DNA of 64,000 nucleotides from Hansschlegelia plantiphila (lineage in GTDB: Bacteria > Pseudomonadota > Alphaproteobacteria > Rhizobiales > Methylopilaceae). The stretch lies in the NCBI RefSeq assembly GCF_027922265.1, contig NZ_BSFI01000023.1, positions 1 through 64,000 of the forward strand, written 5' to 3'. Both the position numbers and the translations under genes were made by a program. A model generated the notes under the pieces. That model worked only from the letters and a program-made list of their open reading frames with translations. It searched no databases and was not told the DNA's origin. Below, piece after piece: positions 36,476 through 45,958 of this stretch (position 1 is its first letter; the number at the start of each line of letters is the position of its first letter).

Positions 36476-37644
36476 GCGTGCGCTCCCGCGCTCTCGGAGG
36501 CGGCGTCCAGCACGACGGCGGCGACGAAGGACAAAGCGACCGTCGGAACCGCGCCGAGCAGCACGAGGTCGATCGCGGTCTGCCCGACGCCCTGGAACAC
36601 GAAAGTCCCGAACCCGCCGCCGCCGACCAGCGCCGCGATCGTCGTCAGCCCGATGTTCTGCACCGTGACGACGCGCAGGCCCGAGAGGAAGGTCGGCGCG
36701 CCGAGCGGGGCCTCGATCTGCGCAAGAACCTGCCAGTCGGTCATGCCCGCGCCGCGCGCCGCGTCGATGGCGGGCGGCGGCGCGGCGCCGAGCCCTGAGA
36801 CGACGCTCCCCACGACCGGCAGCAGGGCATAGAGGGTGAGCGCCACGAAGGCCGGAGCGGCTCCGACGCCTGCGATCCCGATCTCGGCCGCGCCGGGGAT
36901 GGTCCGCGCCAACCATGCGAGCGGCGCGATCAGCAGGCCGAACAGCGCGATCGAGGGGATGGTCTGTACGACGGTGAGGACCGCGAGCGTCGGCCCGCGG
37001 GCGGCGGTCACACGATGGACCGCGACGCCGAGCGGCGCGCCGATCGCGAGCGCCGCCGCGACCGAGCCCAGCGCCAGCGCCAGATGCGTCCGCGCCTCCG
37101 CCCAGAACGACGTCGCGCGGATCGCGTATTCCTTCATGATCGACAGGTCGTCGAGCGCGCCGGAGCCGATCGCCGCGGCCGCCGCCAGGCCGGCGATGAC
37201 GAGGGCGGCGAGGCGCGCGAGTGGCCGAAAGCGCAGCCGCGTCAATGCGTCGGCGATGAGCAGCGTGGACGCGAAGCCCGCAAGCCAATAGCCCCAGCCC
37301 GGCGCGACGCGGGCGTAGATATCGCCCGGGGCCGTCAGATGACGCGGAGCCTGTCCGAGCGCGAGCGTCAGGCAGGCCAGCGCAGCGGCGCCGGCGAAGG
37401 CGCGCAGCACGGGCGGCGCCTGGGACAGGGCGACGAGCGCGGCCGCGGCGGCCACAAGCGCGACAAAGGCGGCGAGAGACGGCGGCAGCGCCTCGAACAG
37501 CCCGTGCGGGACGCCGTCGACGATCCGGTTGGGCCGCGCCGAGACGAAGGGACCGAGCGCAAGGCCGCCCACGCCAAGCGCCGCCAGCGTCGCGCCGACG
37601 CGGTCAAGACGGAGCGCGCTGCGCTCGATGGCGCCGGGCGTCAT
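36472..37644 (-). CDS. OpuC/Yeh-type ABC permease with extended N-terminal membrane part
   Basis: A 390-residue permease. The first half holds additional hydrophobic helices, as in YehY; the second half is the BPD core with IGAPLGVAVHRVTAARGPTL, VVQTIPSIALFGLLIAPLAW, and the coupling loop IDAARGAGMTDWQVLAQIEA. With the 246-residue permease it would form a heterodimeric channel. It follows the binding-protein gene by 22 nt. Confidence 0.88.
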   Translation of the reverse strand: MTPGAIERSALRLDRVGATLAALGVGGLALGPFVSARPNRIVDGVPHGLFEALPPSLAAFVALVAAAAALVALSQAPPVLRAFAGAAALACLTLALGQAPRHLTAPGDIYARVAPGWGYWLAGFASTLLIADALTRLRFRPLARLAALVIAGLAAAAAIGSGALDDLSIMKEYAIRATSFWAEARTHLALALGSVAAALAIGAPLGVAVHRVTAARGPTLAVLTVVQTIPSIALFGLLIAPLAWLARTIPGAAEIGIAGVGAAPAFVALTLYALLPVVGSVVSGLGAAPPPAIDAARGAGMTDWQVLAQIEAPLGAPTFLSGLRVVTVQNIGLTTIAALVGGGGFGTFVFQGVGQTAIDLVLLGAVPTVALSFVAAVVLDAASESAGAHA

Positions 37645-37666
37645 GCCGTTCTTCCCATCGGGCCGG

Positions 37667-38635
37667 TCATTTCAGAAATCCGTTGTCGCGAAGATAGCTC
37701 TCCGCCACTGCGCTGGCGGGTTCGCCCCCGACCTGGATGCGGCCGTTCAGACGCTGAAGGGTCGAAAGATCCAGCCGCTCGAAGATCGGCCGGAGGATGT
37801 CGGCGATCCGCGGCTCGGCCTTGAGCGCGGTTTCGCGGATGATCGGCGCGGGCTGGTAGACCGGCTGGACGTGCCTGTCGTCCGCCAGCACCACGAGGCC
37901 GGAGAACGGGATGCCGCCGTCGGTCCCGTAGACCATCGCCGCGTTCGCTCCGCTGATCTGTTTCGCCGCCGCTGCGAGCGTCGCGGCCGTGTCGCCGCCC
38001 GCAAGCCCGATCAGCTGGCCCGACTTGAGATGGAAGCCATAGGCGGCTTCGAAGCTCGGCAGCGCGGAGGGGGAGTGGATGAATTCGAGCGAGGCGGCGA
38101 GCGTCACCGCGCCGCCGGCGGAGACCCATCGGCCGAAATCGGACAGGCTCTCGACTCGGTTCGGATCGGCGACGTCCTTCCGCAGCGCGATCGCCCAGGT
38201 GTTGTCGGCAGGCGACGGCGTCAGCCAGACGATGCGGTTGGCGTCGTAGTCGAGCCGCTTCGCCTCTGAATAGGCCTTCGCCGCGTCCCGCCAGAGCGGG
38301 TCGGCGGCGCGGTTGAAGAACGACGCGGCATTGCCGGTGTATTCGGGATAGACGTCGATCTCGCCCGCAAGAATGGCGGCCCGCACGATCGCGGTTCCGC
38401 CGAGCGCGACTCTGTCGCGCGTCGCGATTCCGGCGTGCTCGAGAGCGATCAGGATGATCGCTCCGAGCAGGCTCCCCTCGGTGTCGCTTTTCGACGAGAC
38501 CGTGACCGTCGCCGCCGCGCCGGAGGAGGGAAGGGCGGCGAGCGCGATCGCCAGCGCGCCGAGGAGACGCAGCGCTCCCCGGCGGAGACCGGCCTCAGGC
38601 GCGACCGGCGAAGATCTCCTTCCTGACGATCGCAT
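37667..38635 (-). CDS. OpuC/OsmF-type substrate-binding protein
   Basis: A 322-residue binding protein of the OpuAC/YehZ (OsmF) family. A signal segment (LLGALAIALAALPSSGAAA) precedes VTVSSKSDTEGSLLGAIILI and GEIDVYPEYTGNAASFFNRA, the quaternary-amine-binding protein pattern. Relatives bind glycine betaine, choline or related small amines. Its ATG 38635 lies inside the end of the amidase gene (41-nt overlap), so the two are strongly coupled. An amide or amine related to the amidase product is a reasonable ligand. Confidence 0.88.
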   Translation of the reverse strand: MRSSGRRSSPVAPEAGLRRGALRLLGALAIALAALPSSGAAATVTVSSKSDTEGSLLGAIILIALEHAGIATRDRVALGGTAIVRAAILAGEIDVYPEYTGNAASFFNRAADPLWRDAAKAYSEAKRLDYDANRIVWLTPSPADNTWAIALRKDVADPNRVESLSDFGRWVSAGGAVTLAASLEFIHSPSALPSFEAAYGFHLKSGQLIGLAGGDTAATLAAAAKQISGANAAMVYGTDGGIPFSGLVVLADDRHVQPVYQPAPIIRETALKAEPRIADILRPIFERLDLSTLQRLNGRIQVGGEPASAVAESYLRDNGFLK

Positions 38636-40043
38636 GGACGCCCCAGTTGCCGTCGACGACCTGCGTGACGCCGAAGTCTACGCCGATCGACATCAGCGAG
38701 ATCGCCTCGTCCTCCGTCAGCTTCTGCGTCGTCATCAGGAAGTGACGCATCTTGCGGAAGGCGTCGCGCATGGCGAGGTCGACGGATGATTTCGTGTAGA
38801 TCTCGGTCTGCGCGTCAGGGCCGAGGTCCTTCAGGTAGTTCGCGAAGCTGAAGCCGTGGACGAGCCATTCGTCCTGCGTCTCCAGCATCGGATAGTTCAG
38901 CTCCTCGAGCGCGGTGCCGGCAAGGTCCGCCTTCTTGTGCAGGATGAGCTGGAACACGCCGGTGAGCGAGCATTCGATCGCCGTGCCGCAGAGTTCGCTG
39001 TCGCCCTGGCTCGCATGCGGGTCGCCGACCGAAAGCAGCGCGCCTTCGACGGCGACGGGATAGTACATCGTCGCGCCCTTGCCGATGCGCCAGTTGTCGA
39101 TGTTGCCGCCGGTGCGGTTCGGCGGGATCGTGTCGACGAAGTCGGCGTCGGCCGGCGCCACGCCGAGCGTGCCAAAATGCGGCCGGATCGGCACCCGCAC
39201 GCCCTTGAGCGCGTCGAAGTTGCGGCTGGTCTTGGCGTGATCCACCGGCACGCCGGGATAGTCGATCGTCGGGTGGACGACGCCGAAGGGGTCGGTCTGC
39301 GGCACCCATTTGAAGTTGTAGACCGCCTGCGCCCAGCTCTTGGACCCGCCGGCGTCGACCTCGTAGATCGTCACGACCTCGCGCTTCTCGCCGCCGAGCA
39401 GGTCGTTGTAGTGGTAGCCCCACCACGCCGCGGCGTTGGAGCCGAACGACTTGCCCTTGTATTTCGGGTTGGCGCAGGGCCGCGGGACGCAGTCGAGGAT
39501 GCGGACCTCGAGGATGTCGCCGGGCTCGGCGCCGCGGACATAGACCGGGCCGGTCATCACGTGGACGCCCTGGCCCTCGCCGGAGCCCTTCTTGTAAAGC
39601 TTGGGGTCAGTGGTCCCGGCCCCGCGCCGGTCGACGCCCTTCTTGTCCTTGGTCCAGAGGAAGACGCTTTCCGCCCCCGGATCGCCCTCGACCATGCGTT
39701 CGAGGTCGTCGCTCGCCTGATGGGTCAGCGTCTCGATGGTCACGAGGTCGCCGGACTCGATCTCGACCTGCGGCTTCAGCGTCTTCGAGAAGTAGCCCCA
39801 ATGCACGGTGTCAGCGTTGGCCGGCAGGTAATGATGCGTGCGCTCGCCCGGCTGGCGCGCCGCTGCGGCTTCGGCGAGCGCGGGGGTCACGAGCGACGCC
39901 CCGCCAACGCCCAGCGTGGCGAGACCGCCCGCCGCCACGAAGCCGCTCTTCAGGAAGCCACGCCGCTCTGCGTCCAGATTGTCCTTGAGAGCGCGGTAGT
40001 GCAGCTCGAATTGTGGGCAGGTCGCGTCATCGCCTTGGCACAT
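38595..40043 (-). CDS. Tat-exported acetamidase/formamidase family protein
   Basis: A 482-residue FmdA_AmdA enzyme. DAERRGFLKSGFVAAGGLAT at about residues 25-44 is a Tat signal on a longer than usual N-region. The core has HWGYFSKTLKPQVEIESGDL near the start, SVGDPHASQGDSELCGTAIE (active-site region with conserved Glu and Cys) and DFGVTQVVDGNWGVHAIV. Cytoplasmic relatives hydrolyse formamide or acetamide to ammonia; export is unusual. AAGGAGGG precedes the ATG. It leads an operon with an OpuC/Yeh-type importer and has a sigma-54-like promoter at 40111-40126. Confidence 0.9.
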   Translation of the reverse strand: MCQGDDATCPQFELHYRALKDNLDAERRGFLKSGFVAAGGLATLGVGGASLVTPALAEAAAARQPGERTHHYLPANADTVHWGYFSKTLKPQVEIESGDLVTIETLTHQASDDLERMVEGDPGAESVFLWTKDKKGVDRRGAGTTDPKLYKKGSGEGQGVHVMTGPVYVRGAEPGDILEVRILDCVPRPCANPKYKGKSFGSNAAAWWGYHYNDLLGGEKREVVTIYEVDAGGSKSWAQAVYNFKWVPQTDPFGVVHPTIDYPGVPVDHAKTSRNFDALKGVRVPIRPHFGTLGVAPADADFVDTIPPNRTGGNIDNWRIGKGATMYYPVAVEGALLSVGDPHASQGDSELCGTAIECSLTGVFQLILHKKADLAGTALEELNYPMLETQDEWLVHGFSFANYLKDLGPDAQTEIYTKSSVDLAMRDAFRKMRHFLMTTQKLTEDEAISLMSIGVDFGVTQVVDGNWGVHAIVRKEIFAGRA

Positions 40044-40110
40044 CGTCAGTATCCCTCCTTACGATCGCCGGACGTCCCATAGCGGCGGCGGCGCCGGCTG
40101 GCGTGCCATC

Positions 40111-40126
40111 GCAATGTTCGCGCCAA
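40111..40126 (-). promoter_or_regulatory. Sigma-54-like promoter of the amidase-importer operon
   Basis: The minus strand reads TTGGCGCG-AACA-TTGC, one base off the -24 consensus with correct GG-N10-GC spacing. Transcription should start near 40099, leaving about 56 nt before the ATG at 40043. The upstream end lies 20 nt from the antiporter stop. Confidence 0.6.
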
Positions 40127-40145
40127 GGTCGACCGTCCGGAGCTT

Positions 40146-41684
40146 TCAGGTCTCGGCGATCTCGATACGGTCGGGCGGCGAGGCGGCGATCTCCTGCCAG
40201 TCGAGCTCCTGCTCGAGCGCGTGAAAGACGTCGTCGTCGATATCGCCCCGACGCCTGAGATCAGCGAGCGCACGGCGCTTGGCGACCAGGCTCTCCATCT
40301 TCCTTTCGCCGAGCTCGGTTGCGGAACTGCGGTGGTCGCCGCGGCGCGTCAGCTCGCGCTGGGCTTCGATCTCCGCGCGGACCCTCGCCGTCGTCTCGTC
40401 GCCGCGGCCTTCAAGCGCCTGGTCGGCGGCGTCGAGCAGCGAAAGCCGGGCGCGCGCGAGATCGTCGTCGAAGCTGGTGTCCGGCTTGAAGGAAAGCAGC
40501 TTCAGCAGCGGTCCGAGCGAAATCCCCTGCAGCACCAACGTTCCGAGCACGACGACGAAGGCGCTGAGCACGATGGTGTCGCGAGCCGGGAAATCGGCCG
40601 GCAGCGCGATTCCGGTCGCGAGGGTCACAAGTCCGCGCATGCCGCACCAGGAGACGACGACGCGCTGGGCGAGGGTCGGCGGCGCTTCGCCTCGTCTGCG
40701 CATCCGCGCGACGACCGTCGTCGTGTAGGCGAACACCCACGCGATCCGCACCACGACGACGGTCAGCAGCACCAGTCCCGCGAAGCCGAGCGCCTTCCAT
40801 GTCGCCGAGGCGTCGAGGCGTCCGACCACGGCGCGCGCCTGCAGCCCGATCAGCATGAAGGCGACGACGTTGAGCAGGAACACCGCGGTTTCCCAGACCG
40901 CATAGGAGCGCACGCGGTGATGCGCGAGCTGCCGCTCCGGTCCGAGCCGGGCCACCACCATGGCGTAGACCACGACGGCGAGGATGGCTGAAAGATGCAG
41001 CCGTTCGGCGAGCACCCAGACGCCGAAGGTAGCCGCGAATTCGAACAGCAGCGCGCTGAGCGCGCCCGCGAACCAGCGCGAAAGAACGAGATAGCCCCGA
41101 CCCGTGATCCAGCCGAGCAACACGCCGCCGGGGGCTGCCAGCAGAAGCTGCGGGACGAGGCCGGAGAATGCGTCGGGCTCCGCCACCGCTGCGACCGCCG
41201 CGGTGAATATCAGGAGCGCGGCGGCGTCGTTCAGCAGGCTCTCGCCCTTGAGCACCGAGACCGTGCGCCGCGGCAGCGAGAAGCGCCCGAGCACGGCGGC
41301 GGCGGCCGCCGCGTCCGGCGGAGCGACGATCGCGCCGAGCGCGATCGCGGCGGCGATCGGCATGCCGGCGGCATAGACCCCGAGGGTCGCGACCGCAGCC
41401 GTCGTGATCAGCACCGCGACGCCCGCGAGCGCGAGCAGCGGCGCCCAATTGCGCCTGAGTTCTCGGGGAGGAAGGTCATAGGCGGCGTCGAGCAGCGCGG
41501 GCGCGATGAATAAGGCGAGCGCGAGCTGAGGATCGATCTCGACCGCCGGCGTCCACGGCAGCGCCGCGACGGCGACGCCGGCGACCGCCAGGGTCGTGGG
41601 GTAGGGGATCAGGAACCGGCGCGAGGCCTGCAGCAGGACGATCGCCACCAGAACGAGCGTCAGCATGCTTTCAAACAGCGCCAA
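40146..41684 (-). CDS. CPA1-family Na+(K+)/H+ antiporter
   Basis: A 512-residue protein with about twelve membrane helices and a 100-residue charged C-terminal cytoplasmic tail. AIALGAIVAPPDAAAAAAVL and LKGESLLNDAAALLIFTAAV carry the polar and Asn-Asp ion-binding residues of NhaP/Sod2-type exchangers. It exports Na+ or K+ in exchange for protons for pH and salt homeostasis. It appears monocistronic; the 216-nt gap to the right (41685-41900) shows no clear promoter motif or gene. Its 3' end lies close to the amidase promoter, in the same direction. Confidence 0.9.
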   Translation of the reverse strand: MALFESMLTLVLVAIVLLQASRRFLIPYPTTLAVAGVAVAALPWTPAVEIDPQLALALFIAPALLDAAYDLPPRELRRNWAPLLALAGVAVLITTAAVATLGVYAAGMPIAAAIALGAIVAPPDAAAAAAVLGRFSLPRRTVSVLKGESLLNDAAALLIFTAAVAAVAEPDAFSGLVPQLLLAAPGGVLLGWITGRGYLVLSRWFAGALSALLFEFAATFGVWVLAERLHLSAILAVVVYAMVVARLGPERQLAHHRVRSYAVWETAVFLLNVVAFMLIGLQARAVVGRLDASATWKALGFAGLVLLTVVVVRIAWVFAYTTTVVARMRRRGEAPPTLAQRVVVSWCGMRGLVTLATGIALPADFPARDTIVLSAFVVVLGTLVLQGISLGPLLKLLSFKPDTSFDDDLARARLSLLDAADQALEGRGDETTARVRAEIEAQRELTRRGDHRSSATELGERKMESLVAKRRALADLRRRGDIDDDVFHALEQELDWQEIAASPPDRIEIAET

Positions 41685-41900
41685 GGCGATTTTTCCCGGT
41701 CTCGATCCTGAGGCGGCGCAGGACGATTACGCCGTTCCTCCATCGCGATCTTTACCGCGCGGCGGATCGGGAGGAAGCGATTCGATGATACGAAAGCGCC
41801 ATGCGTCAGGGACTGGCCCGGAGCCCTTCCTGTCCGGAGACATGAAAGGTCCGTTCCGGAGCGCGCAGGCTAACCCGCGGCGCCCCGGACGCGGCTCTTC

Positions 41901-43157
41901 TCAGGTGGAGGGCTTGCTCGGTTTCGGCGACGCCTCCTCGCGCTGTTTGGCGATCTGCTCCGGCGTGATCGCGCCGGGCTGGTAGCCGAACTGGCTGCGG
42001 ACGTAGTTGCCGAGCGCGGCGAGCTCGCGGTCGTTATAGGCGCCCGTGAAGGGATGCATGAACATCAGGCCCTGGCGGGTGTTGAGCTGGGTTCCCTCGG
42101 TCAGCACCTTCACGAGATTCGTGCCGGCGGGATCGGCCGCCGTGTGAGCCCCCCCGAGCGCCGCCCATGGCGACTGGCGGCCGGCGCCGTTCGGCAGGTG
42201 GCAGCCGGCGCAGGCCTGGGCGAACAGCCGTTCGCCGAGCGGGTCGGCCGGTCCCGGAGACGCCCCTGCGACCGCCGCCGGCGGTCCGTCGGGCTGGCCG
42301 GGGACGCCGCGCAGATAGGTGACGATCGCCTTGATGTCCTCGGGCTTCAGATGGCTCAGGCTGTGCTCGACCGCCTCGGCCATCGGACCCGAGGCGGGCC
42401 CGCGTCCCGCCGTCTGGCCGGTCGACAGGTATTCGGCGAGCTGTTCGTCGGTCCAGCCGCCGAGGCCGCTCTTCGGATCGCTCGTCAGGTTGTAGGCGAG
42501 CCAGCCCTCCTGTTCGGCACCGGCGAACTTCTTGCTGTTCTTCAGCCCCATCGTGAGGTTGCGCGGCGTGTGGCATTCGCCGCAGTGGCCGAGGGTGTCG
42601 ACCAGATAGGCGCCGCGATTGTACTCGGCCGACTTCGCAGGATCCGGTTCGAAGCGCTTGTTGGGGTTGTTCAGCAGGTTCCAGAACATCATTCCCCAGC
42701 GCTGGTTGAAAGGGAAGCCGATGTCGTTTTCCGGAGCCGGCGCATGCACCGGGGCCAAGCTCATGAGATAGGCCTTCACCGCCAGCGCGTCCTCGCGGCT
42801 CATGCCGGTGTAGGAGGCGTAGGGCATCGCGGGGTAGAGATGCTTGCCGCCGCGGCCGACGCCCTCGTGCAGCATGCGGACCCAGTCGTCGTCGCTGTAG
42901 CCGGCGATGCCGGTCGTCTCGTCCGGCGTGAGGTTCGGCGAGTAGAGAACGCCGAACGGCAGCTTGAAGGGCCGGCCCCCGGTGAACTGCTTCCCGCCGG
43001 GAACGGTGTGACAGGCCACGCAGTCCGCGGCGCGCGTCACGTATTCGCCGCGAGCCACGAGATCGGACTGGGCGTCCGCCCGCGCGGAAACCGGCGCGAA
43101 GGCGAGAACGAGCGCCGCCGCGGCGGCGATGTTGCGTATGAGACCGGTCATGATCAT
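41901..43157 (-). CDS. Triheme cytochrome c, electron-transfer subunit
   Basis: A 418-residue exported cytochrome with signal peptide through APVSARA and three heme motifs, CVACH, CGECH and CAGCH, as in alcohol/aldehyde dehydrogenase cytochrome subunits. Axial Met candidates follow (for example YPAMPYASY). It should accept electrons from the molybdenum hydroxylase encoded just upstream and pass them to the respiratory chain. A short transmembrane anchor is not evident at the C-terminus. The ATG overlaps the stop of the Mo-subunit gene by 4 nt. Confidence 0.92.
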   Translation of the reverse strand: MIMTGLIRNIAAAAALVLAFAPVSARADAQSDLVARGEYVTRAADCVACHTVPGGKQFTGGRPFKLPFGVLYSPNLTPDETTGIAGYSDDDWVRMLHEGVGRGGKHLYPAMPYASYTGMSREDALAVKAYLMSLAPVHAPAPENDIGFPFNQRWGMMFWNLLNNPNKRFEPDPAKSAEYNRGAYLVDTLGHCGECHTPRNLTMGLKNSKKFAGAEQEGWLAYNLTSDPKSGLGGWTDEQLAEYLSTGQTAGRGPASGPMAEAVEHSLSHLKPEDIKAIVTYLRGVPGQPDGPPAAVAGASPGPADPLGERLFAQACAGCHLPNGAGRQSPWAALGGAHTAADPAGTNLVKVLTEGTQLNTRQGLMFMHPFTGAYNDRELAALGNYVRSQFGYQPGAITPEQIAKQREEASPKPSKPST

Positions 43158-45322
43158 GCGCCCCGCAGGCCGCTTGCGAACGGCATCTTGCGAAGCCGCT
43201 GTCCGGTCGCCGCGAATATCGCATTGCCGAGCGCAGGCGCCGCGGCCGCGGTGCCGGTCTCTCCGACGCCACCCGGCGCCTCGCTGTTGCGGATCTGGTG
43301 AACCGAGATCTTGGGCGCCTCGTTGATCCGCATCGCGCGGTAGTCGTGGAAGTTGCTCTGGTCCACGGCGCCGCCGGTCAGGGTGATCTCGTTGTACATC
43401 GCGGTGCTCAAACCGAGGATCAGGCCGCCCTCGATCTGCGCGACCACGGTGTCGGGATTGACGGTGAGCCCGCAGTCGATCGCGACGGTGGCCTTGCGCA
43501 GGAGGATCTCGCCCTTCGGCGACACCTCGACCTCCATGACGCAGGAGACGTAGGAGCCGAAGGCGAACTGCACGCTGACGCCGCGCCCGCAGCGGGGCGG
43601 CAGAGGCGAGCCCCAGCCCGACTTTTCGGCCGCGAGGTTCAGCACGGCGAGCGCCCGCGGGTTCTTGCCCAGCATGCTGCGCCGGTAGGCGACCGCATCC
43701 TGCTTGGCCGCGACGGCGAGCTCATCCATGAAGCTTTCCGTCACGAACACGTTGTGCGTCGGCCCGACGCCGCGCCACCAGCCGGTGTTCATGCCGTCGG
43801 ATTCGTGGCGGACATAGTCCACGAAGGTGGCCGGGACCTCGTAGGGGGTGTCGGCCGCGCCCTCCACGGCGTCGGGGTCGAGGCCGCCCTTCATGCCGGG
43901 AGGCGCCCAGCGCGCCATCACGGACGAGCCGGTCACCCGGTGCGTCCAGCCGACGAGCTTGCCGTCGCCGTCGAGGCCCGCGCTCACCCGGTCGTAATAA
44001 TACGGCCGGTAGTAATCGTGGCGCAGATCCTCCTCGCGGGTCCAGACCAGCTTGACGGGGTAGCTCACCTGCTTGGCGATCTTGGCGGCGACCTCGACGC
44101 TGTCGACGTCGAGCCGCCGGCCGAACGCGCCGCCCATGTAGAGATTGTTGACCGTGACCGCCTCGGGCGCGAGGCCCGCGGCGTCGGCCACAGCCTTCTG
44201 CGCGCGCACCGGCACCTGCGTGCCGACCCAGATCTCGGCCTTGTCGGGCTGGATGTGCAGCGTGCAGTTCAGCGGCTCCATCGGCGAATGCGACAGGAAC
44301 GGCAGCTCGTAGATCGCCGACAGCTTGGTGGCCGCCTTGTCGATCGCGGACGCCGCGCCGCCTTCGTCCTTCGCGACCACGCCCTGTTTCTGCGAGGCCT
44401 TGTCCATCGCCGCGACCAGCGACGTCAGCGTGACGGCCCCGTTGGCGCCGCCGTCCCAGACGGGAGCGAGCGCCTCGAGGCCCTGCTTGGCCGCCCACAT
44501 GTGATCGCCGATCACGGCGACCGCCTCGTCGCCCGCGCGGATCACGTCGCGGACGCCCGGCACCTTGCGGGCCGCCGCCTCGTCCATCCGCACGAGCCTG
44601 CCGCCCTTGGTCGGCACCAGCGCCAGGGTGCCGAACTTCATGTCCGGGACCTTGGCGTCGATGCCGAACACCGCCGTTCCGTCCACCTTGGACGGGGTGT
44701 CGATGCGCTTGGCGTTGGTGCCGAGCAGCTTGAACTCGGACTGTTCCTTGAGCTTCACCTCGGTCGGGATCGGCTCGCCAGCCGCCGCGCTCGCGACGTC
44801 GCCGAAGCCTAGCGTGCGGCCGCTTTCGTCGTGATGGATCACGCCGCGCTCGACGTGGCATGTCGCGGGATCGACGCCCCACTGCTTCGCGGCGGCGCCG
44901 ACGAGCATCACCCGCGCCGTCGCGCCAGCCTGCCGAAGCCGCGTCCAGTCGCTGCGGATCGAGGTCGAGCCGCCGGTGGCCTGGTCGCCGAGGTTCGGGT
45001 CGACGTATTTCTTGATGTCGGGCGGGGCCGGCTGGACGTGGATCTGGTCGAGCCCGACCTCGAGCTCTTCGCCGACCAGCATCGCCTGGGCGGTGTCGAT
45101 GCCCTGACCCACCTCGGTGTGCGGAGCGATCAGCGTGATCTTGCCGGCCGTGTCGATCTGCACGAAGGCGTTCGGCATGAAGGAGCCGCCGGCGTCAGCC
45201 GCGGCGCCCTGCGCGCGCGCGAGGCCGGGAAGCCTCAGGCCGAGCAGCAGGCCGCCGCCCGCAAGCACGCTCGCCTTCAGCAGAAAGCGGCGCGACGGCG
45301 CTTCAAGTTCGTTGATGCGCAT
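43154..45322 (-). CDS. Exported molybdopterin-binding subunit (IorB-like hydroxylase)
   Basis: A 722-residue Mo-enzyme large subunit of the xanthine dehydrogenase superfamily, isoquinoline 1-oxidoreductase beta type. SRRFLLKASVLAGGGLLLGL is a Tat signal. GGSFMPNAFVQIDTAGKITL, then HTEVGQGIDTAQAMLVGEEL, and the late GAFGRRLDVDSV and GVGETGTAAAAPALGNAIFA (with the catalytic Glu) are family marks. It lacks an FAD subunit; electrons go through the 2Fe-2S subunit to the cytochrome. Substrates of the group are aldehydes or N-heterocycles. Confidence 0.92.
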   Translation of the reverse strand: MRINELEAPSRRFLLKASVLAGGGLLLGLRLPGLARAQGAAADAGGSFMPNAFVQIDTAGKITLIAPHTEVGQGIDTAQAMLVGEELEVGLDQIHVQPAPPDIKKYVDPNLGDQATGGSTSIRSDWTRLRQAGATARVMLVGAAAKQWGVDPATCHVERGVIHHDESGRTLGFGDVASAAAGEPIPTEVKLKEQSEFKLLGTNAKRIDTPSKVDGTAVFGIDAKVPDMKFGTLALVPTKGGRLVRMDEAAARKVPGVRDVIRAGDEAVAVIGDHMWAAKQGLEALAPVWDGGANGAVTLTSLVAAMDKASQKQGVVAKDEGGAASAIDKAATKLSAIYELPFLSHSPMEPLNCTLHIQPDKAEIWVGTQVPVRAQKAVADAAGLAPEAVTVNNLYMGGAFGRRLDVDSVEVAAKIAKQVSYPVKLVWTREEDLRHDYYRPYYYDRVSAGLDGDGKLVGWTHRVTGSSVMARWAPPGMKGGLDPDAVEGAADTPYEVPATFVDYVRHESDGMNTGWWRGVGPTHNVFVTESFMDELAVAAKQDAVAYRRSMLGKNPRALAVLNLAAEKSGWGSPLPPRCGRGVSVQFAFGSYVSCVMEVEVSPKGEILLRKATVAIDCGLTVNPDTVVAQIEGGLILGLSTAMYNEITLTGGAVDQSNFHDYRAMRINEAPKISVHQIRNSEAPGGVGETGTAAAAPALGNAIFAATGQRLRKMPFASGLRGA

Positions 45323-45325
45323 GGT

Positions 45326-45778
45326 TCAAGCCTCCGCCGCGGAATGGATCGCGTCGCGGATGCGCACATAGGTGCCGCAGCGGCAGATGTTGCCGGACAT
45401 CGCGGCGTCGATATCGGCGTCGGTCGGCTTCGGCGTCTGGGTGAGCAGCGCCGCGGCCGACATGATCTGGCCCGATTGGCAGTAGCCGCACTGGACGACT
45501 TCGTTCTCGAGCCAGGCCTTCTGAACCTTGGCTCCCGCCGGCGTTCGGCCGACCGCCTCGATGGTGGTCACCGGCTTCTCGCCGAGCGCGCCGACCGGAT
45601 AGAGACAGGACCGGACGGCCTCGCCCTCGACGTGAACCGTGCAGGCGCCGCATTGCGCAATGCCGCAGCCGAACTTGGTGCCGGTCAGGCCGAGCACGTC
45701 GCGCAGCACCCAGAGCAGGGGCATGTCTTCGGGAACGTCGACCTGATGGGTCTGACCGTTGATGTGAAGGCTTATCAA
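45326..45778 (-). CDS. (2Fe-2S) subunit of exported molybdenum hydroxylase (IorA-like)
   Basis: A 150-residue protein with the plant-type ferredoxin motif [12 protein letters not shown] and the second cluster CGYCQSG with [11 protein letters not shown] 45778 is chosen because GAGGAG lies about 8 nt before it and the fold starts at ISLHINGQ; the frame is open to 45943. There is no own signal, so it is probably carried out on the Tat signal of the large subunit. It is first in the operon; 3 nt separate it from the large-subunit gene. Confidence 0.9.
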   Translation of the reverse strand: MISLHINGQTHQVDVPEDMPLLWVLRDVLGLTGTKFGCGIAQCGACTVHVEGEAVRSCLYPVGALGEKPVTTIEAVGRTPAGAKVQKAWLENEVVQCGYCQSGQIMSAAALLTQTPKPTDADIDAAMSGNICRCGTYVRIRDAIHSAAEA

Positions 45779-45924
45779 AGTGGTCGCTCCTCGGATCGCA
45801 CGGGACGTGACGGCCGCCGCGCGTTGATCTCGAAGCGCCGGCGGAGGTCCGTCCGCGGCGCTGGAGCTCGCTAGTTTAGACCTGATTGAAATAAGCCATC
45901 TATGGGCCAACATTCCCGACTTAT

Positions 45925-45940
45925 CGGACATGGATGTCCG
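45925..45940. promoter_or_regulatory. Inverted repeat before the LysR gene
   Basis: CGGACA-TGGA-TGTCCG is a perfect 6-4-6 repeat, 19 nt before the LysR start in the 180-nt divergent region facing the hydroxylase operon. It is flanked by more distant inverted arms CCTGATTG and CAATCAGG. It is a candidate LysR site, or a small RNA hairpin in the leader. Confidence 0.45.
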
Positions 45941-45958
45941 CAATCAGGGGCCTTGAAA

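Noticed and set aside
39160..39180. TTGGCACG on the minus strand as another sigma-54 promoter
   Set aside because: It lies inside the amidase gene and no TTGC-like -12 box follows at the required distance.
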